From Halobiforma lacisalsi AJ5 (lineage in GTDB: Archaea > Halobacteriota > Halobacteria > Halobacteriales > Natrialbaceae): a stretch of DNA of 64,000 nucleotides. Positions 53,420 through 61,488 of this stretch are shown piece after piece. The stretch covers positions 124,001 through 188,000 of the forward strand of contig NZ_CP019285.1 in the NCBI RefSeq assembly GCF_000226975.2. Reading direction: 5' to 3'. How positions within the stretch are numbered: the first letter of the stretch is position 1; the number at the start of each line of letters is the position of its first letter. The notes beneath the pieces were generated by a model. That model was not told the DNA's origin. It saw nothing but the letters and a program-made list of their open reading frames with translations, and ran no database searches. The position numbers were made by a program, and so were the translations under genes.

Positions 53420-55648
53420 TCAGTGATACTCCGAGCGCGGATCCAGCACCTCGACCGGGTGGACCGCCTCGCGCGCGAGGAGGTCCTCGAGTTGGTCCTC
53501 GCAGGAGGTCCCGCTCGCCACGACGAGCCGATCGTTCGTCTCGGGCGTCGTGAACTGGTCAGCCAGTCGGTCGCCGACGTCCATGCTCAGTTCGTAGTAC
53601 TGCTCCTTGTAGCCGAACGAACCCGCCATCCCGCAACACTCCACGTCGCTCTCGAGGACGTCGTACTCGAGGTCTTCGAGGACGGCCCGGGTGTACCGAT
53701 CCAGTCCCAGCGTCCGCTGCTGGCAGTGGGAGTGGTAGGCGATCTCCGGGGCCCGCTCGCCGCCGCCGTCCCGCAGTCGGTCGGCGTCGGCACCGTTCTC
53801 GAGCAGGCCGTAGACGTACTCGAGGACCTCGTAGCTGCCGTCCCGCAGGCGCTCGTAGGACGCCTCGGGGAGGAACTTCTCGTACTCGCTGCGGAACATC
53901 GCGAGGTCGCTGGGCTCGATCACGACGACGTCGCGGTCGGCGTCGAGATGTTCGGCGAGGGTGGCGTAGACGCGGCTGGCCTTCTCGTCGGCCGTGCCGA
54001 TCATCCCCTGGGAGAGCGGCGCGCGACCGCTGCCGGGCGCCGACGGGATCCGGACGTGAACGTCGAGCGCCTCGAGGACGCGGACGGCGGCCTTCCCGCG
54101 GTCGACGTCGATGTAGTTGGTGTAGACGTCGGGGTAGAGGACGACCTCGCGGTCGGCGTCGGCGGCGGAGACGCGGGGGCCGCGGTCCGCGAACCAGTCG
54201 ACGAGCGTCGTCCGTTCGAACTCGGGGAGCGGCCGACGAGAATCGACCCCGACCGTCTTCTCCATTAGCGTGCGCACGGGGCCGAGTTTCGTCGTCCAGT
54301 TCGAGACGGGAGCCGTCGCGGACCCGAGTTTCGCCAGCGTCTCGTAGTTGCCGAACAGCCGCTTCTGGAGGTCGACGCCGCCGGGTTCCTCGTCGGGCGT
54401 AAGCCCCTCGACGAGGAAGTCGAACTGGCCCGGTTCCTCGCGGTTGATCCGGTCGCGGACGACGGTGTTGATCCACGGGATGTCGATCTTTACCGGACAG
54501 GCCTCGACGCAGCGCGAGCAGCCGGTACAGAGGTCGTTGAACTCCGCCGCGGCGTCCTGGCCGTGGACCCCGGCCTCCCAGCCGGTTGCGATCCCGCCCG
54601 AATAGGTCTCGCCGCCGAACGCGTGGCCGCCCACGGACTGGAAGTTCGCGCAGGTGTTGGCACAGGCCGAACACCGGATGCAGTACAGCGTCTCGCGGAG
54701 GTGGTCGTCCTCGCGCATCGCCATGCGGCCGTTGTCGATCAACACGAGGTGGAACTCGCGGTCGTCGTCGCGTTCGGCGAACTCGAGGTCGGGGTCGTCG
54801 AAGTCGACGACGGGCGAGTCCACCGGCGGCGTCAGCAGGGAGACGTAGGAGGTGATGTCCTGGCCCGTCCCGGAGCGGCCGATCAGTTCGATGAAGGGCG
54901 CGAGGTCCTCGACCGACGGAACGACCTTCTCGACGCCCGCGACGGCGACGTGGGTGTCGGGGACGACGGCCGTCTTCCGGGCGTTGCCCTCGCTCGTGAC
55001 CAGCATGATCGAGCCCGAGTCTGCCGTGATGAAATTCGCACCCGTCATCCCGACGTCCGCGTCGGCGATCAGTTCGCCCAGCCGCTCGCGGGCGAACATC
55101 GTCAGCTCCTCGGCCGTCTCGAGGGGCTCGTCGGGGTCGAACTGCTCGTTGAACAGCTCGGCGATCTCGGCTTCGGACTTGTGGATCGCCGGCGCGACGA
55201 TGTGGGAGGGAGCCTCGTCGGCCACCTGCAGTACCCACTCGCCGAGGTCGGTCTCGACCACGTCGACGCCGTCGGCCTCGAGGGCCTCGTTGACCTCCAG
55301 TTCCTCGCTGGTCATCGACTTCGACTTGACGACGCGGTCGGCGTCGTTCTCGCCGGCGACCTCGCGGATGTACCGGTTGGCGTCGGCGGCGTCGTCGGCG
55401 AGGTAGAGCGTGCCGCCGTTTTCCTCGACAGCCTCGCGCAACTGTTCGATCAGTTCCGGCAGACGCTCGATCGCGTCCTCCTTGATCTCGCGGGCCCGCT
55501 CCTTCAGCCCTTCGTACTCCTCGAGGTCGGCGACCGACTCGTATCGGCCCTCGTTGAAGCCGAGGGTGTTCTCCTCGACGGCCTCACCCTCGGTCTCGAG
55601 GAGGTGTCGGATCCGTTCGGCCTTCCGTTCGCGGGTGTCGGTGCTCAT
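53420..55648 (-). CDS. LutB/LutA-type fused iron-sulfur lactate utilisation protein
   Basis: Protein of 742 residues. Residues about 70-310 form an LUD domain (GMTGANFITADSGSIMLVTS). Two [4Fe-4S] motifs follow (CIRCSACANTC and CTGCSRCVEACP, about 328-405). A CCG domain fills the C-terminus (YHSHCQQRTLG and ECCGMAGSFG). This equals bacterial LutB with an added LutA-like part. It probably passes electrons from lactate oxidation to the membrane. Its start overlaps lutC by 4 nt (ATGA), so the two are coupled. Confidence 0.88.
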   Translation of the reverse strand: MSTDTRERKAERIRHLLETEGEAVEENTLGFNEGRYESVADLEEYEGLKERAREIKEDAIERLPELIEQLREAVEENGGTLYLADDAADANRYIREVAGENDADRVVKSKSMTSEELEVNEALEADGVDVVETDLGEWVLQVADEAPSHIVAPAIHKSEAEIAELFNEQFDPDEPLETAEELTMFARERLGELIADADVGMTGANFITADSGSIMLVTSEGNARKTAVVPDTHVAVAGVEKVVPSVEDLAPFIELIGRSGTGQDITSYVSLLTPPVDSPVVDFDDPDLEFAERDDDREFHLVLIDNGRMAMREDDHLRETLYCIRCSACANTCANFQSVGGHAFGGETYSGGIATGWEAGVHGQDAAAEFNDLCTGCSRCVEACPVKIDIPWINTVVRDRINREEPGQFDFLVEGLTPDEEPGGVDLQKRLFGNYETLAKLGSATAPVSNWTTKLGPVRTLMEKTVGVDSRRPLPEFERTTLVDWFADRGPRVSAADADREVVLYPDVYTNYIDVDRGKAAVRVLEALDVHVRIPSAPGSGRAPLSQGMIGTADEKASRVYATLAEHLDADRDVVVIEPSDLAMFRSEYEKFLPEASYERLRDGSYEVLEYVYGLLENGADADRLRDGGGERAPEIAYHSHCQQRTLGLDRYTRAVLEDLEYDVLESDVECCGMAGSFGYKEQYYELSMDVGDRLADQFTTPETNDRLVVASGTSCEDQLEDLLAREAVHPVEVLDPRSEYH

Positions 55649-56169
55649 GGTTCACCCCCGTCGGCGTCCTCCGCGTCCGTAATCAACACCACCCGAACCT
55701 CCTTCGGCCCGTGTGCACCCTTCACGAGCGCCCCCATGTCGGCGGTCGCGCTCGGCCCCGTCGCGATCACGGCGCTGCCGCCGTCGCGTAGTTCGGGCCC
55801 GAGCCGTTCGATCGCCGTCGGCATATCGGCGACGAGGTCCCGTTCCCGGAGGACCGCCACGTGCCGTTCCGGAAAGAGGCTCACCGGTTCACTCCCCCCG
55901 GGCGTCGACGGGAGCACCACGCTCCCGTAGTCGGCGACCCCCAGCGAGGCCGCGGTGACGCCCGTCTGCGCGGCTTCGAGGGCCCCGGGCGTCGGTTCGT
56001 CGTCGACCCACGCCGGGAGCGACACCCCCTCGAACGGGAGCGGCGTCCCCACGACGGGGTCGCGGGCGACGCCTTTGAGAGTCTCGTCGAACGTGGCCGG
56101 CGTCGTGCGGCTCACCGGCACCTCGAGGTCCTCGAGAGCGGTCTCGAACCGCTCGACGGTAGTGGTCAT
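55645..56169 (-). CDS. lutC: LutC-like LUD-domain protein
   Basis: Protein of 174 residues. It has the LUD fold, with TAASLGVADYGSVVLPSTPG, then EPVSLFPERHVAVL and TGPSATADMGALVKGAHGPK, which resembles LutC. It works with the LutB/LutA fusion in L-lactate oxidation in bacteria; the exact role of LutC is unclear. First gene of the two-gene operon. ATG at 56169; a TATA-like element is not obvious. Confidence 0.85.
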   Translation of the reverse strand: MTTTVERFETALEDLEVPVSRTTPATFDETLKGVARDPVVGTPLPFEGVSLPAWVDDEPTPGALEAAQTGVTAASLGVADYGSVVLPSTPGGSEPVSLFPERHVAVLRERDLVADMPTAIERLGPELRDGGSAVIATGPSATADMGALVKGAHGPKEVRVVLITDAEDADGGEP

Positions 56170-56684
56170 ACGTTGATGCTACGCGCGCGCCCATTTCACT
56201 GTTCTGTTAGTTCACCCTTCCCGGAGGCGCGGACATCCACCAGCGATTGCGTCATCGAGTTTCCACTTGGCGTTCGTCGGAATCTAGGCGCGCGCGAGGT
56301 CGACGACCCGCCCGAACGCCCGTTCACTCGAATGAAGTGGCCTCTCCACACGACTGTATCCACTGTGCAGTCGTGTGTACTGGCAAAACGTAACGGTCGA
56401 TCACGAGTGTTCTGGAACTCCCTCCCATACCATGCTACCATCTACCACCGGACACTGATTATGAAACCGCAGCACTTGACCGTGACAGACGACTGAACAG
56501 GTCGAGGACGATTCCGAACCCAGGGTTATACGTCAGTTATTCACACGCCACGAGACCCGAGAGGACGAATATCGGCGATTCACCGATCGAAAGTCGCCCG
56601 ATAGACGACATACGACGGGGATTTCCTTCGACAGTCCGCTGAACCGTCGAAATTTATATATAGGGGATCGGTGGTGTCCCAACC
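56170..56684. other. Divergent promoter region between lutC and lctP1
   Basis: This 515-bp stretch has no convincing gene. It contains a long perfect inverted repeat (56347-56377) and, near its right end, the TATA-like TTTATATATA at 56653-56662 for the micro-ORF/lctP1 transcript. The frame at 55861-56496 crossing the left part is the shadow of lutC. Confidence 0.6.
56347..56377 (+). promoter_or_regulatory. Operator-like inverted repeat in lutC-lctP1 gap
   Basis: CACACGACTG (56347-56356) and CAGTCGTGTG (56368-56377) form a perfect 10-bp inverted repeat with an 11-nt spacer. It is 180 bp from the lutC start and about 300 bp from the micro-ORF start. A related half (CAGTCGAGTG) occurs upstream of lctP2, near 59200. 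It could bind a lactate regulator. Confidence 0.4.
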
Positions 56685-56777
56685 ATGCCAGACGGAATCC
56701 ACCGTGGCATAAACAGTACGGACGGGAGACCGGCTCCGGAGAGCAACCTCGCGCTCGAGCACGGGGGTGGGTCGTAA
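56685..56777 (+). CDS. Leaderless micro-ORF upstream of lctP1 (30 aa)
   Basis: ATG at 56685 lies 27 nt from the middle of the TATA-like TTTATATATA, so a leaderless transcript begins here. The ORF encodes MPDGIHRGINSTDGR then PAPESNLALEHGGGS and ends in TAATG, its stop sharing one base with the lctP1 start. Ribosomes could load on the micro-ORF and pass to lctP1. The peptide itself has no recognised function. Confidence 0.6.
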   Translation: MPDGIHRGINSTDGRPAPESNLALEHGGGS

Positions 56778-58543
56778 TGGTCAGCACGGGAGAGATCCTG
56801 CTGGCCGCGGTCCCGCTGGTGCTCGCCGGCGTATTGCTCGTCGGCTTCCTGTGGCCCGCGACGCGGGCGATGCCCCTCGCCTGGATCGCCGCCGTCCTGA
56901 TCGGGTTGTTCGTGTGGGGGATGCCGCTCGAGTACGTGATGGCGGCCTCGATCGCCGGCGCGATGACGGCGATCCAGATCCTCTGGATCGTCTTCGGCGC
57001 GTTGCTCCTCCTGTACACGCTGATGCAGGCGGGGGCGTTCGATCGGATCAACGAAGGGTTCGCGACGATCAGCGGGGATCGCCGCGTGCAGATCGTCCTG
57101 CTCGGCTTCTTCCTTGCGGCGTTCATCGAGGGCGCTGCTGGCTTCGGGACGCCGGCAGCGGTCGTCGCGCCGTTGCTGCTGGCGCTTGGCTTCCCCGCGC
57201 TCGCGGCGGTGATCGCGGCCCTGATCGGTCACGTCCTCGCCGTCACCTACGGTGCGGTGGGAACGCCGATCATCGTCGGCATCGAGAACCCGCTCGCGTC
57301 GACGGCGGCGACCGAGAGCGCGATCACGGACGCCGGCTTCACCATCCAGGCGTACTCGGTCGAAGTCGCGGTCTGGGCGGCGACCTATCACGCGCTCGTG
57401 GGCTTCGTCATGCCCCTGTTCGCCGTCGCGATGGTCGTCTACTTCTTCGGTGACACCGAGGAGCGGAGCCTCGAGCCGGCCTGGGAGGTCGCGCCGCTGT
57501 GTCTGTTCTCGGGGATCGCGTTCGTCGTCCCCTACTGGGCGTCGGCACAGATCAGCGCGGAGTTCCCGTCGCTTCTCGGCGCGATGGTCGGCGGCGCGGT
57601 CGTCGTCGGCGCGCTCAAGGCGGGCTACTTCGTCCCCGACGAGGAGTGGGATTTCCCGGAGCGCGAGACGTGGCCCGATCACTGGGTCGGCACGATCGAA
57701 CCCGGCCAGTCCAGCGGCTCCGCCGTCCCCGACGGCATCGACGACGGTGCTACGGTCGCCGACGGCGGCAACCAGCGGATGTCGCTGCTCCGTGCGTGGA
57801 CGCCGTACATCCTGCTGGTCGCGCTGCTCGTGATCACGCGCGTCATCGACCCGCTGCCCGAACTCCTCCAGGAGAACGTACTCGAGGTCGCCGGCTACCC
57901 GATCCTGTTCAACACGCAGTGGCCGGAGATCCTCGGGACGGGAATCAGCGAAAGCATTTCCTGGGTGTACGTGCCCGGGTTCTGGCTCGTCCTCTGTGCG
58001 CTGATCGCGATCCCGCTGTACGGCATGCGTGGAGCGCAGGTGAAGGCTGCCTGGGCCGAGACGGGACAGAAGCTCGTCTCGCCGCTGATCGCGCTGGTGT
58101 TCGTTATCGCAATGGTCCAGATCATGCTGCAGTCGGGCGCCCACGCCGAGAGCGCCGAGAGCATGATCTTCGTCCTCGCGCAGGCGACCGCCGACGCCGT
58201 CGGCCCTGCCTACCCGTTCATCTCCGCGCTCATCGGCGCGCTCGGGGCGGCGATGGCCGGCTCGAACACCGTGTCGAACATCACGTTCGGCGGCTTCCAG
58301 TTCGAGGCCGCGAGCGAACTCGGCCTGCCGACCCAGCTCATCGTCGGCGCACAGGCCGTCGGCGGCGCGATCGGCAACCTCGTGGCGATCCACAACGTCG
58401 TCGCCGCGCTGGCGACCGTCGGCCTCGTCGGCGAGGAGGGCCGCGTGATGCGCCTCAACCTGATCCCGCTCGTCTACTACGCGCTCGGGGTCGGGATCCT
58501 CACGGCACTGTTCAGCTACGTCCTCTTCCCGGGACTGTTCTGA
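56777..58543 (+). CDS. lctP: L-lactate/glycolate permease, paralogue 1
   Basis: Membrane transporter of the LctP family (TC 2.A.14), 588 residues with 12-14 hydrophobic helices. The family signature is [20 protein letters not shown] (about 114-133), followed by [18 protein letters not shown]. The C-terminal half ends with GSNTVSNITFGGFQFEAA and VGAQAVGGAIGNLVAIHNVV. A soluble loop near residue 295 is acidic. It would import lactate with protons. Two more copies follow at 59453 and 61485. Confidence 0.95.
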   Translation: MVSTGEILLAAVPLVLAGVLLVGFLWPATRAMPLAWIAAVLIGLFVWGMPLEYVMAASIAGAMTAIQILWIVFGALLLLYTLMQAGAFDRINEGFATISGDRRVQIVLLGFFLAAFIEGAAGFGTPAAVVAPLLLALGFPALAAVIAALIGHVLAVTYGAVGTPIIVGIENPLASTAATESAITDAGFTIQAYSVEVAVWAATYHALVGFVMPLFAVAMVVYFFGDTEERSLEPAWEVAPLCLFSGIAFVVPYWASAQISAEFPSLLGAMVGGAVVVGALKAGYFVPDEEWDFPERETWPDHWVGTIEPGQSSGSAVPDGIDDGATVADGGNQRMSLLRAWTPYILLVALLVITRVIDPLPELLQENVLEVAGYPILFNTQWPEILGTGISESISWVYVPGFWLVLCALIAIPLYGMRGAQVKAAWAETGQKLVSPLIALVFVIAMVQIMLQSGAHAESAESMIFVLAQATADAVGPAYPFISALIGALGAAMAGSNTVSNITFGGFQFEAASELGLPTQLIVGAQAVGGAIGNLVAIHNVVAALATVGLVGEEGRVMRLNLIPLVYYALGVGILTALFSYVLFPGLF

Positions 58544-58574
58544 ACCGGCGTCCCTCGTTTTCGAGTCGGCCGGC

Positions 58575-59183
58575 TCAGCCCAGTGTCGGGGTAAACCGGT
58601 CGTCCCCGAGGAAGCTCCAGATGTGGCCCCGCTCCTCCGGTGAGTCGACCGCCGGTAGCTCCTTCAGGGCGGGCTGGATCGCGTTCCACCAGCCCTCGGG
58701 CGTCTCGAAGTCGGCGGGGTGCTCCGGGTAGACGTGCTCGACGAAGTCCGACTTCGTCGCGCTCGGATGGTCGACGATGTACTCGTAGGCCGCCCGGAGC
58801 GCCTCACGGCGCGCCTCGAGCGTTTCCCCCGATCCCGGCAGGTCCGCGCCCCGGATCGCCTCCTCGATCGCGGCAGGCGATTCGTCCCCGGAGTCCGCCC
58901 GTGGAGTCGCCGCGTCGCCGGCCCGTTCCGGCGGCGTCTCGATCGGCACCCACCAGACCCGGCCGCGGGCGCCGACCTTGCGCGTCTCGAGTTCCCCGCG
59001 CTCGACGAGGTCGTTCAGCTTGTTGTGCGCCGTCCGACGGGAACACCCGAGCGCGTCCATGACGTCGGCTGCGGTCAGCGGCCGACCGTAGTCGTCCCGT
59101 TCCTCGAACGCCTCGAGGGCGGCCTCCGGCGGGATTCGGTCGGCGTACTGGCCGTGTTCGTTTCGCTCTCGGTCGGCGCTCAT
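58575..59183 (-). CDS. Winged-helix transcriptional regulator
   Basis: Protein of 202 residues. The N-terminal winged helix (about 20-75) includes RPLTAADVMDALGCSRRTAH (helix-turn-helix) and LVERGELETRKVGARGRVWW (wing). The C-terminal part, from about 95, reads EALRAAYEYIVDHPSATKSD and GWWNAIQPALKELP. It sits between lctP1 (convergent) and lctP2 (divergent), the position expected for a local regulator of lactate genes, but its ligand is unknown. The start ATG at 59183 precedes the DNA-binding domain. Confidence 0.8.
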   Translation of the reverse strand: MSADRERNEHGQYADRIPPEAALEAFEERDDYGRPLTAADVMDALGCSRRTAHNKLNDLVERGELETRKVGARGRVWWVPIETPPERAGDAATPRADSGDESPAAIEEAIRGADLPGSGETLEARREALRAAYEYIVDHPSATKSDFVEHVYPEHPADFETPEGWWNAIQPALKELPAVDSPEERGHIWSFLGDDRFTPTLG

Positions 59184-59343
59184 GTGCGCTACCAGTACAG
59201 TCGAGTGTAAATGTCTTTGGCCGCTTACCCCGTGACGGCCCCGGATTCCCCGGCCGGTCGATCGCCGGCACGGAGCTGGAATCGTAACGCGGAGCCGGGA
59301 CTCCGAACCCTCCACGTTAGCAACGCGGTGAATCTTCCGACAA

Positions 59344-59362
59344 CTATAATTAGTACATGTAC
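59344..59362 (+). promoter_or_regulatory. TATA-like box and palindrome for lctP2 transcript
   Basis: CTATAATT (59344-59351) is followed at once by the palindrome GTACATGTAC (59353-59362). The expected leaderless start falls at about 59375-59379, on the micro-ORF ATG. The palindrome would place an operator between TATA and start. Confidence 0.5.
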
Positions 59363-59378
59363 ACAGGTACCTTACAAC

Positions 59379-59447
59379 ATGATTTCGCGGGCGCGACGAC
59401 GGGAGGACTCTCGGGGAACCGGCCGAGGATTCGTCACGACGGGCTGA
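59379..59447 (+). CDS. Leaderless micro-ORF upstream of lctP2 (22 aa)
   Basis: ATG at 59379 is about 31 nt from the centre of CTATAATT. The 22-residue ORF reads MISRARRREDSRGTG then RGFVTTG. It stops 5 nt before the lctP2 ATG. It is Arg-rich, unlike the other two. A longer in-frame start for lctP2 at 59357 exists, but lies upstream of the expected transcript start. Confidence 0.5.
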   Translation: MISRARRREDSRGTGRGFVTTG

Positions 59448-59452
59448 CGAGT

Positions 59453-61231
59453 ATGGTCTCGGGAACAGAGGTGCTGTTCGCCGCGGTGCCGCTGATCGTG
59501 GTCGGGGTACTCCTCGTCGGGTTGCTCTGGCCGGCGACGCGGGCGATGCCCATCGCCTGGCTCTCGGCGGTTGTCGTCGCGGCCGCGGTCTGGGGAATGC
59601 CGCCGTCGTGGCTCGCCGCGGCGACCGTCGAAGGGATCATCACCGCGATCCAGATCCTCTGGATCGTCTTCGGCGCGCTCGTCCTGCTGTACACGATGAT
59701 GATCGCGGGGGCGTTCGACGCGCTCAACCGGAGCTTCGCGACCGTCAGCGAGGACCGCCGCGTCCAGATCGTGCTGGTGGCGTTCTTCCTCGCGACGTTC
59801 CTCGAGGGGGTCGCCGGCTTCGGGACGCCGGCGGCGGTCGTCGCGCCGCTGCTGCTTGGACTCGGCTTCCCCGCGCTCGCGGCCGTCGTCGCGGCCCTGA
59901 TCGGGCACATCATCGCCGTCACCTACGGCGCGGTCGGGACGCCGATCATCGTCGGGATCCGTGAGCCGATAGACAGCGTCTTCCTCATCCGCACGACGCT
60001 CGAGGCCGAGGGCGTAACCCCGGCCGAGTTCGCGGTCAACGTCGCGGCGTGGGCGGCGACCTACCACCTGCTGGTCGGCGTGTTGATGCCGTTCATCGCG
60101 GTCGCGATGGTCGTCTACTTCTTCGGCGAGCGCCGCTCGATCAGACCCGCGCTCGAGGTGGCACCGCTGTGTTTGTTCGCGGGCGTGGCGTTCGGCCTCC
60201 CCTACTGGTTCGCGGCGTGGTACGTCACGCCGGAGTTTCCCAGCCTGATCGGCTCGATGGTCGGTGCGACGGTCGTCGTCGGGACGCTCCGGGCGGGCTA
60301 CCTCCTGCCGGACGAGGAGTGGACGTTCCCCGACCAGTCGGAGTGGCCCGACCACTGGCTGGGCGAGATCCAGCCCGGCGACCGGGGGTCGGTACTCCCG
60401 AGCGAGCCGCGGACCACCCTCTATCGCGCGTGGACGCCGTACCTGCTATTGCTCGTCCTGCTCGTCGCCACCCGGCTGATAGAGCCGCTGTCCGCGCTGT
60501 TGCAGGGGGAGACGGTGATGGCGTTCGGGCGGGAACTGTCGCTGACGCTCGCGACGATCAGCACCGGGATCGGCAGGTTCACGGTCGGCCTGCTCTCGCT
60601 CCAGTGGGTCGACATCTTCGGGACGACCCTCGAGAACGACATCGACCTCGGCTACGTCCCCGGGATGTGGCTGCTGGTCAGTGCGGTCGCGGCCGGCGTG
60701 CTGTTCGACATCGACCGTTCGGAGGCGGCGACCGCCGTCCTCGAGGCAGCCCGGAAGCTCGTGACGCCGCTGATCGCGCTCGTGTTCGTCCTCGCGATGG
60801 CGCACGTGATGCTCCAGTCGGCGGCCCACCCCGGCGCGCCCGACCAGAGCATGATCGTCGTCCTCGCGGTGGCAACCGCGAACGTCTTCGGGCCCGCGTA
60901 CCCGTTCGTCGCGGCGCTGATCGGTGCGTTCGGGGCCGCGCTCGTCGGCTCGAACACCGTCTCGAACATCACGTTCGGTCCGCTCCAGTTCGTCGCCGCC
61001 GAGAACCTCGCGATCTCGCGGGAACTCACCGTCGGCGCCCAGGCCGTCGGCGGTGCGATCGGCAACCTCGTGGCGATCCACAACGTCGTCGCCGCGCTGG
61101 CGACCGTCGGCCTCGGCGGTGAAGAGGGGCGCGTGATCCGCCTGAACCTGATTCCCCTGGTGTACTACACCGTTTTCGTCGGCTTCTGGACCGTGGTGTT
61201 CGTCTACGTCCTCTTCCCCGACGTCTTCTGA
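59453..61231 (+). CDS. lctP: L-lactate/glycolate permease, paralogue 2
   Basis: LctP-family transporter of 592 residues. It contains [20 protein letters not shown] and [19 protein letters not shown] and ends with FGPLQFVAAENLAISREL and VGAQAVGGAIGNLVAIHNVV. It differs from paralogue 1 by a longer loop near residues 350-390 and by several substrate-side residues, so its preference may differ. Follows its own micro-ORF by 5 nt. Confidence 0.94.
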   Translation: MVSGTEVLFAAVPLIVVGVLLVGLLWPATRAMPIAWLSAVVVAAAVWGMPPSWLAAATVEGIITAIQILWIVFGALVLLYTMMIAGAFDALNRSFATVSEDRRVQIVLVAFFLATFLEGVAGFGTPAAVVAPLLLGLGFPALAAVVAALIGHIIAVTYGAVGTPIIVGIREPIDSVFLIRTTLEAEGVTPAEFAVNVAAWAATYHLLVGVLMPFIAVAMVVYFFGERRSIRPALEVAPLCLFAGVAFGLPYWFAAWYVTPEFPSLIGSMVGATVVVGTLRAGYLLPDEEWTFPDQSEWPDHWLGEIQPGDRGSVLPSEPRTTLYRAWTPYLLLLVLLVATRLIEPLSALLQGETVMAFGRELSLTLATISTGIGRFTVGLLSLQWVDIFGTTLENDIDLGYVPGMWLLVSAVAAGVLFDIDRSEAATAVLEAARKLVTPLIALVFVLAMAHVMLQSAAHPGAPDQSMIVVLAVATANVFGPAYPFVAALIGAFGAALVGSNTVSNITFGPLQFVAAENLAISRELTVGAQAVGGAIGNLVAIHNVVAALATVGLGGEEGRVIRLNLIPLVYYTVFVGFWTVVFVYVLFPDVF

Positions 61232-61332
61232 AGGGGCCGCCGGCGGAGCGTTCGCGTTCGGCAACGCCTCTCCCGACCTGCTCACCACGTAGGGTGACGG
61301 GACCCCACGAATGCCCAGATATATCCCGAACG

Positions 61333-61348
61333 TCCATTATATAATGGA
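61333..61348 (+). promoter_or_regulatory. 16-bp perfect palindrome upstream of lctP3
   Basis: TCCATTATATAATGGA reads identically on both strands. It lies 30 bp upstream of the TATA-like TAAATATAC (61376-61384). It could be an operator or, given its TATATA core, a symmetric promoter element. Confidence 0.4.
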
Positions 61349-61410
61349 TAATCGTCCAGTCCTCGAGAATTCCGGTAAATATACATGGTGGTCGTCGGGA
61401 GTCTCGAACG

Positions 61411-61488
61411 ATGAGGATTACTCACACGCAGTTACGTGACGAACGGGTGAGGGAGCGGGCTGCTGTGGCGAGGGTCGTGCGACGATGA
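61411..61488 (+). CDS. Leaderless micro-ORF upstream of lctP3 (25 aa)
   Basis: ATG at 61411 is 31 nt from the centre of TAAATATAC. The ORF reads [14 protein letters not shown] then [11 protein letters not shown] and ends in a TGA that overlaps the lctP3 ATG (ATGA, 4-nt overlap). Third example of the arrangement. Confidence 0.55.
   Translation: MRITHTQLRDERVRERAAVARVVRR

Noticed and set aside
53559-55238. 559-codon minus-strand frame inside the LutB/LutA gene
   Set aside because: Arg/Gly-rich out-of-frame reading; the true frame has iron-sulfur motifs.
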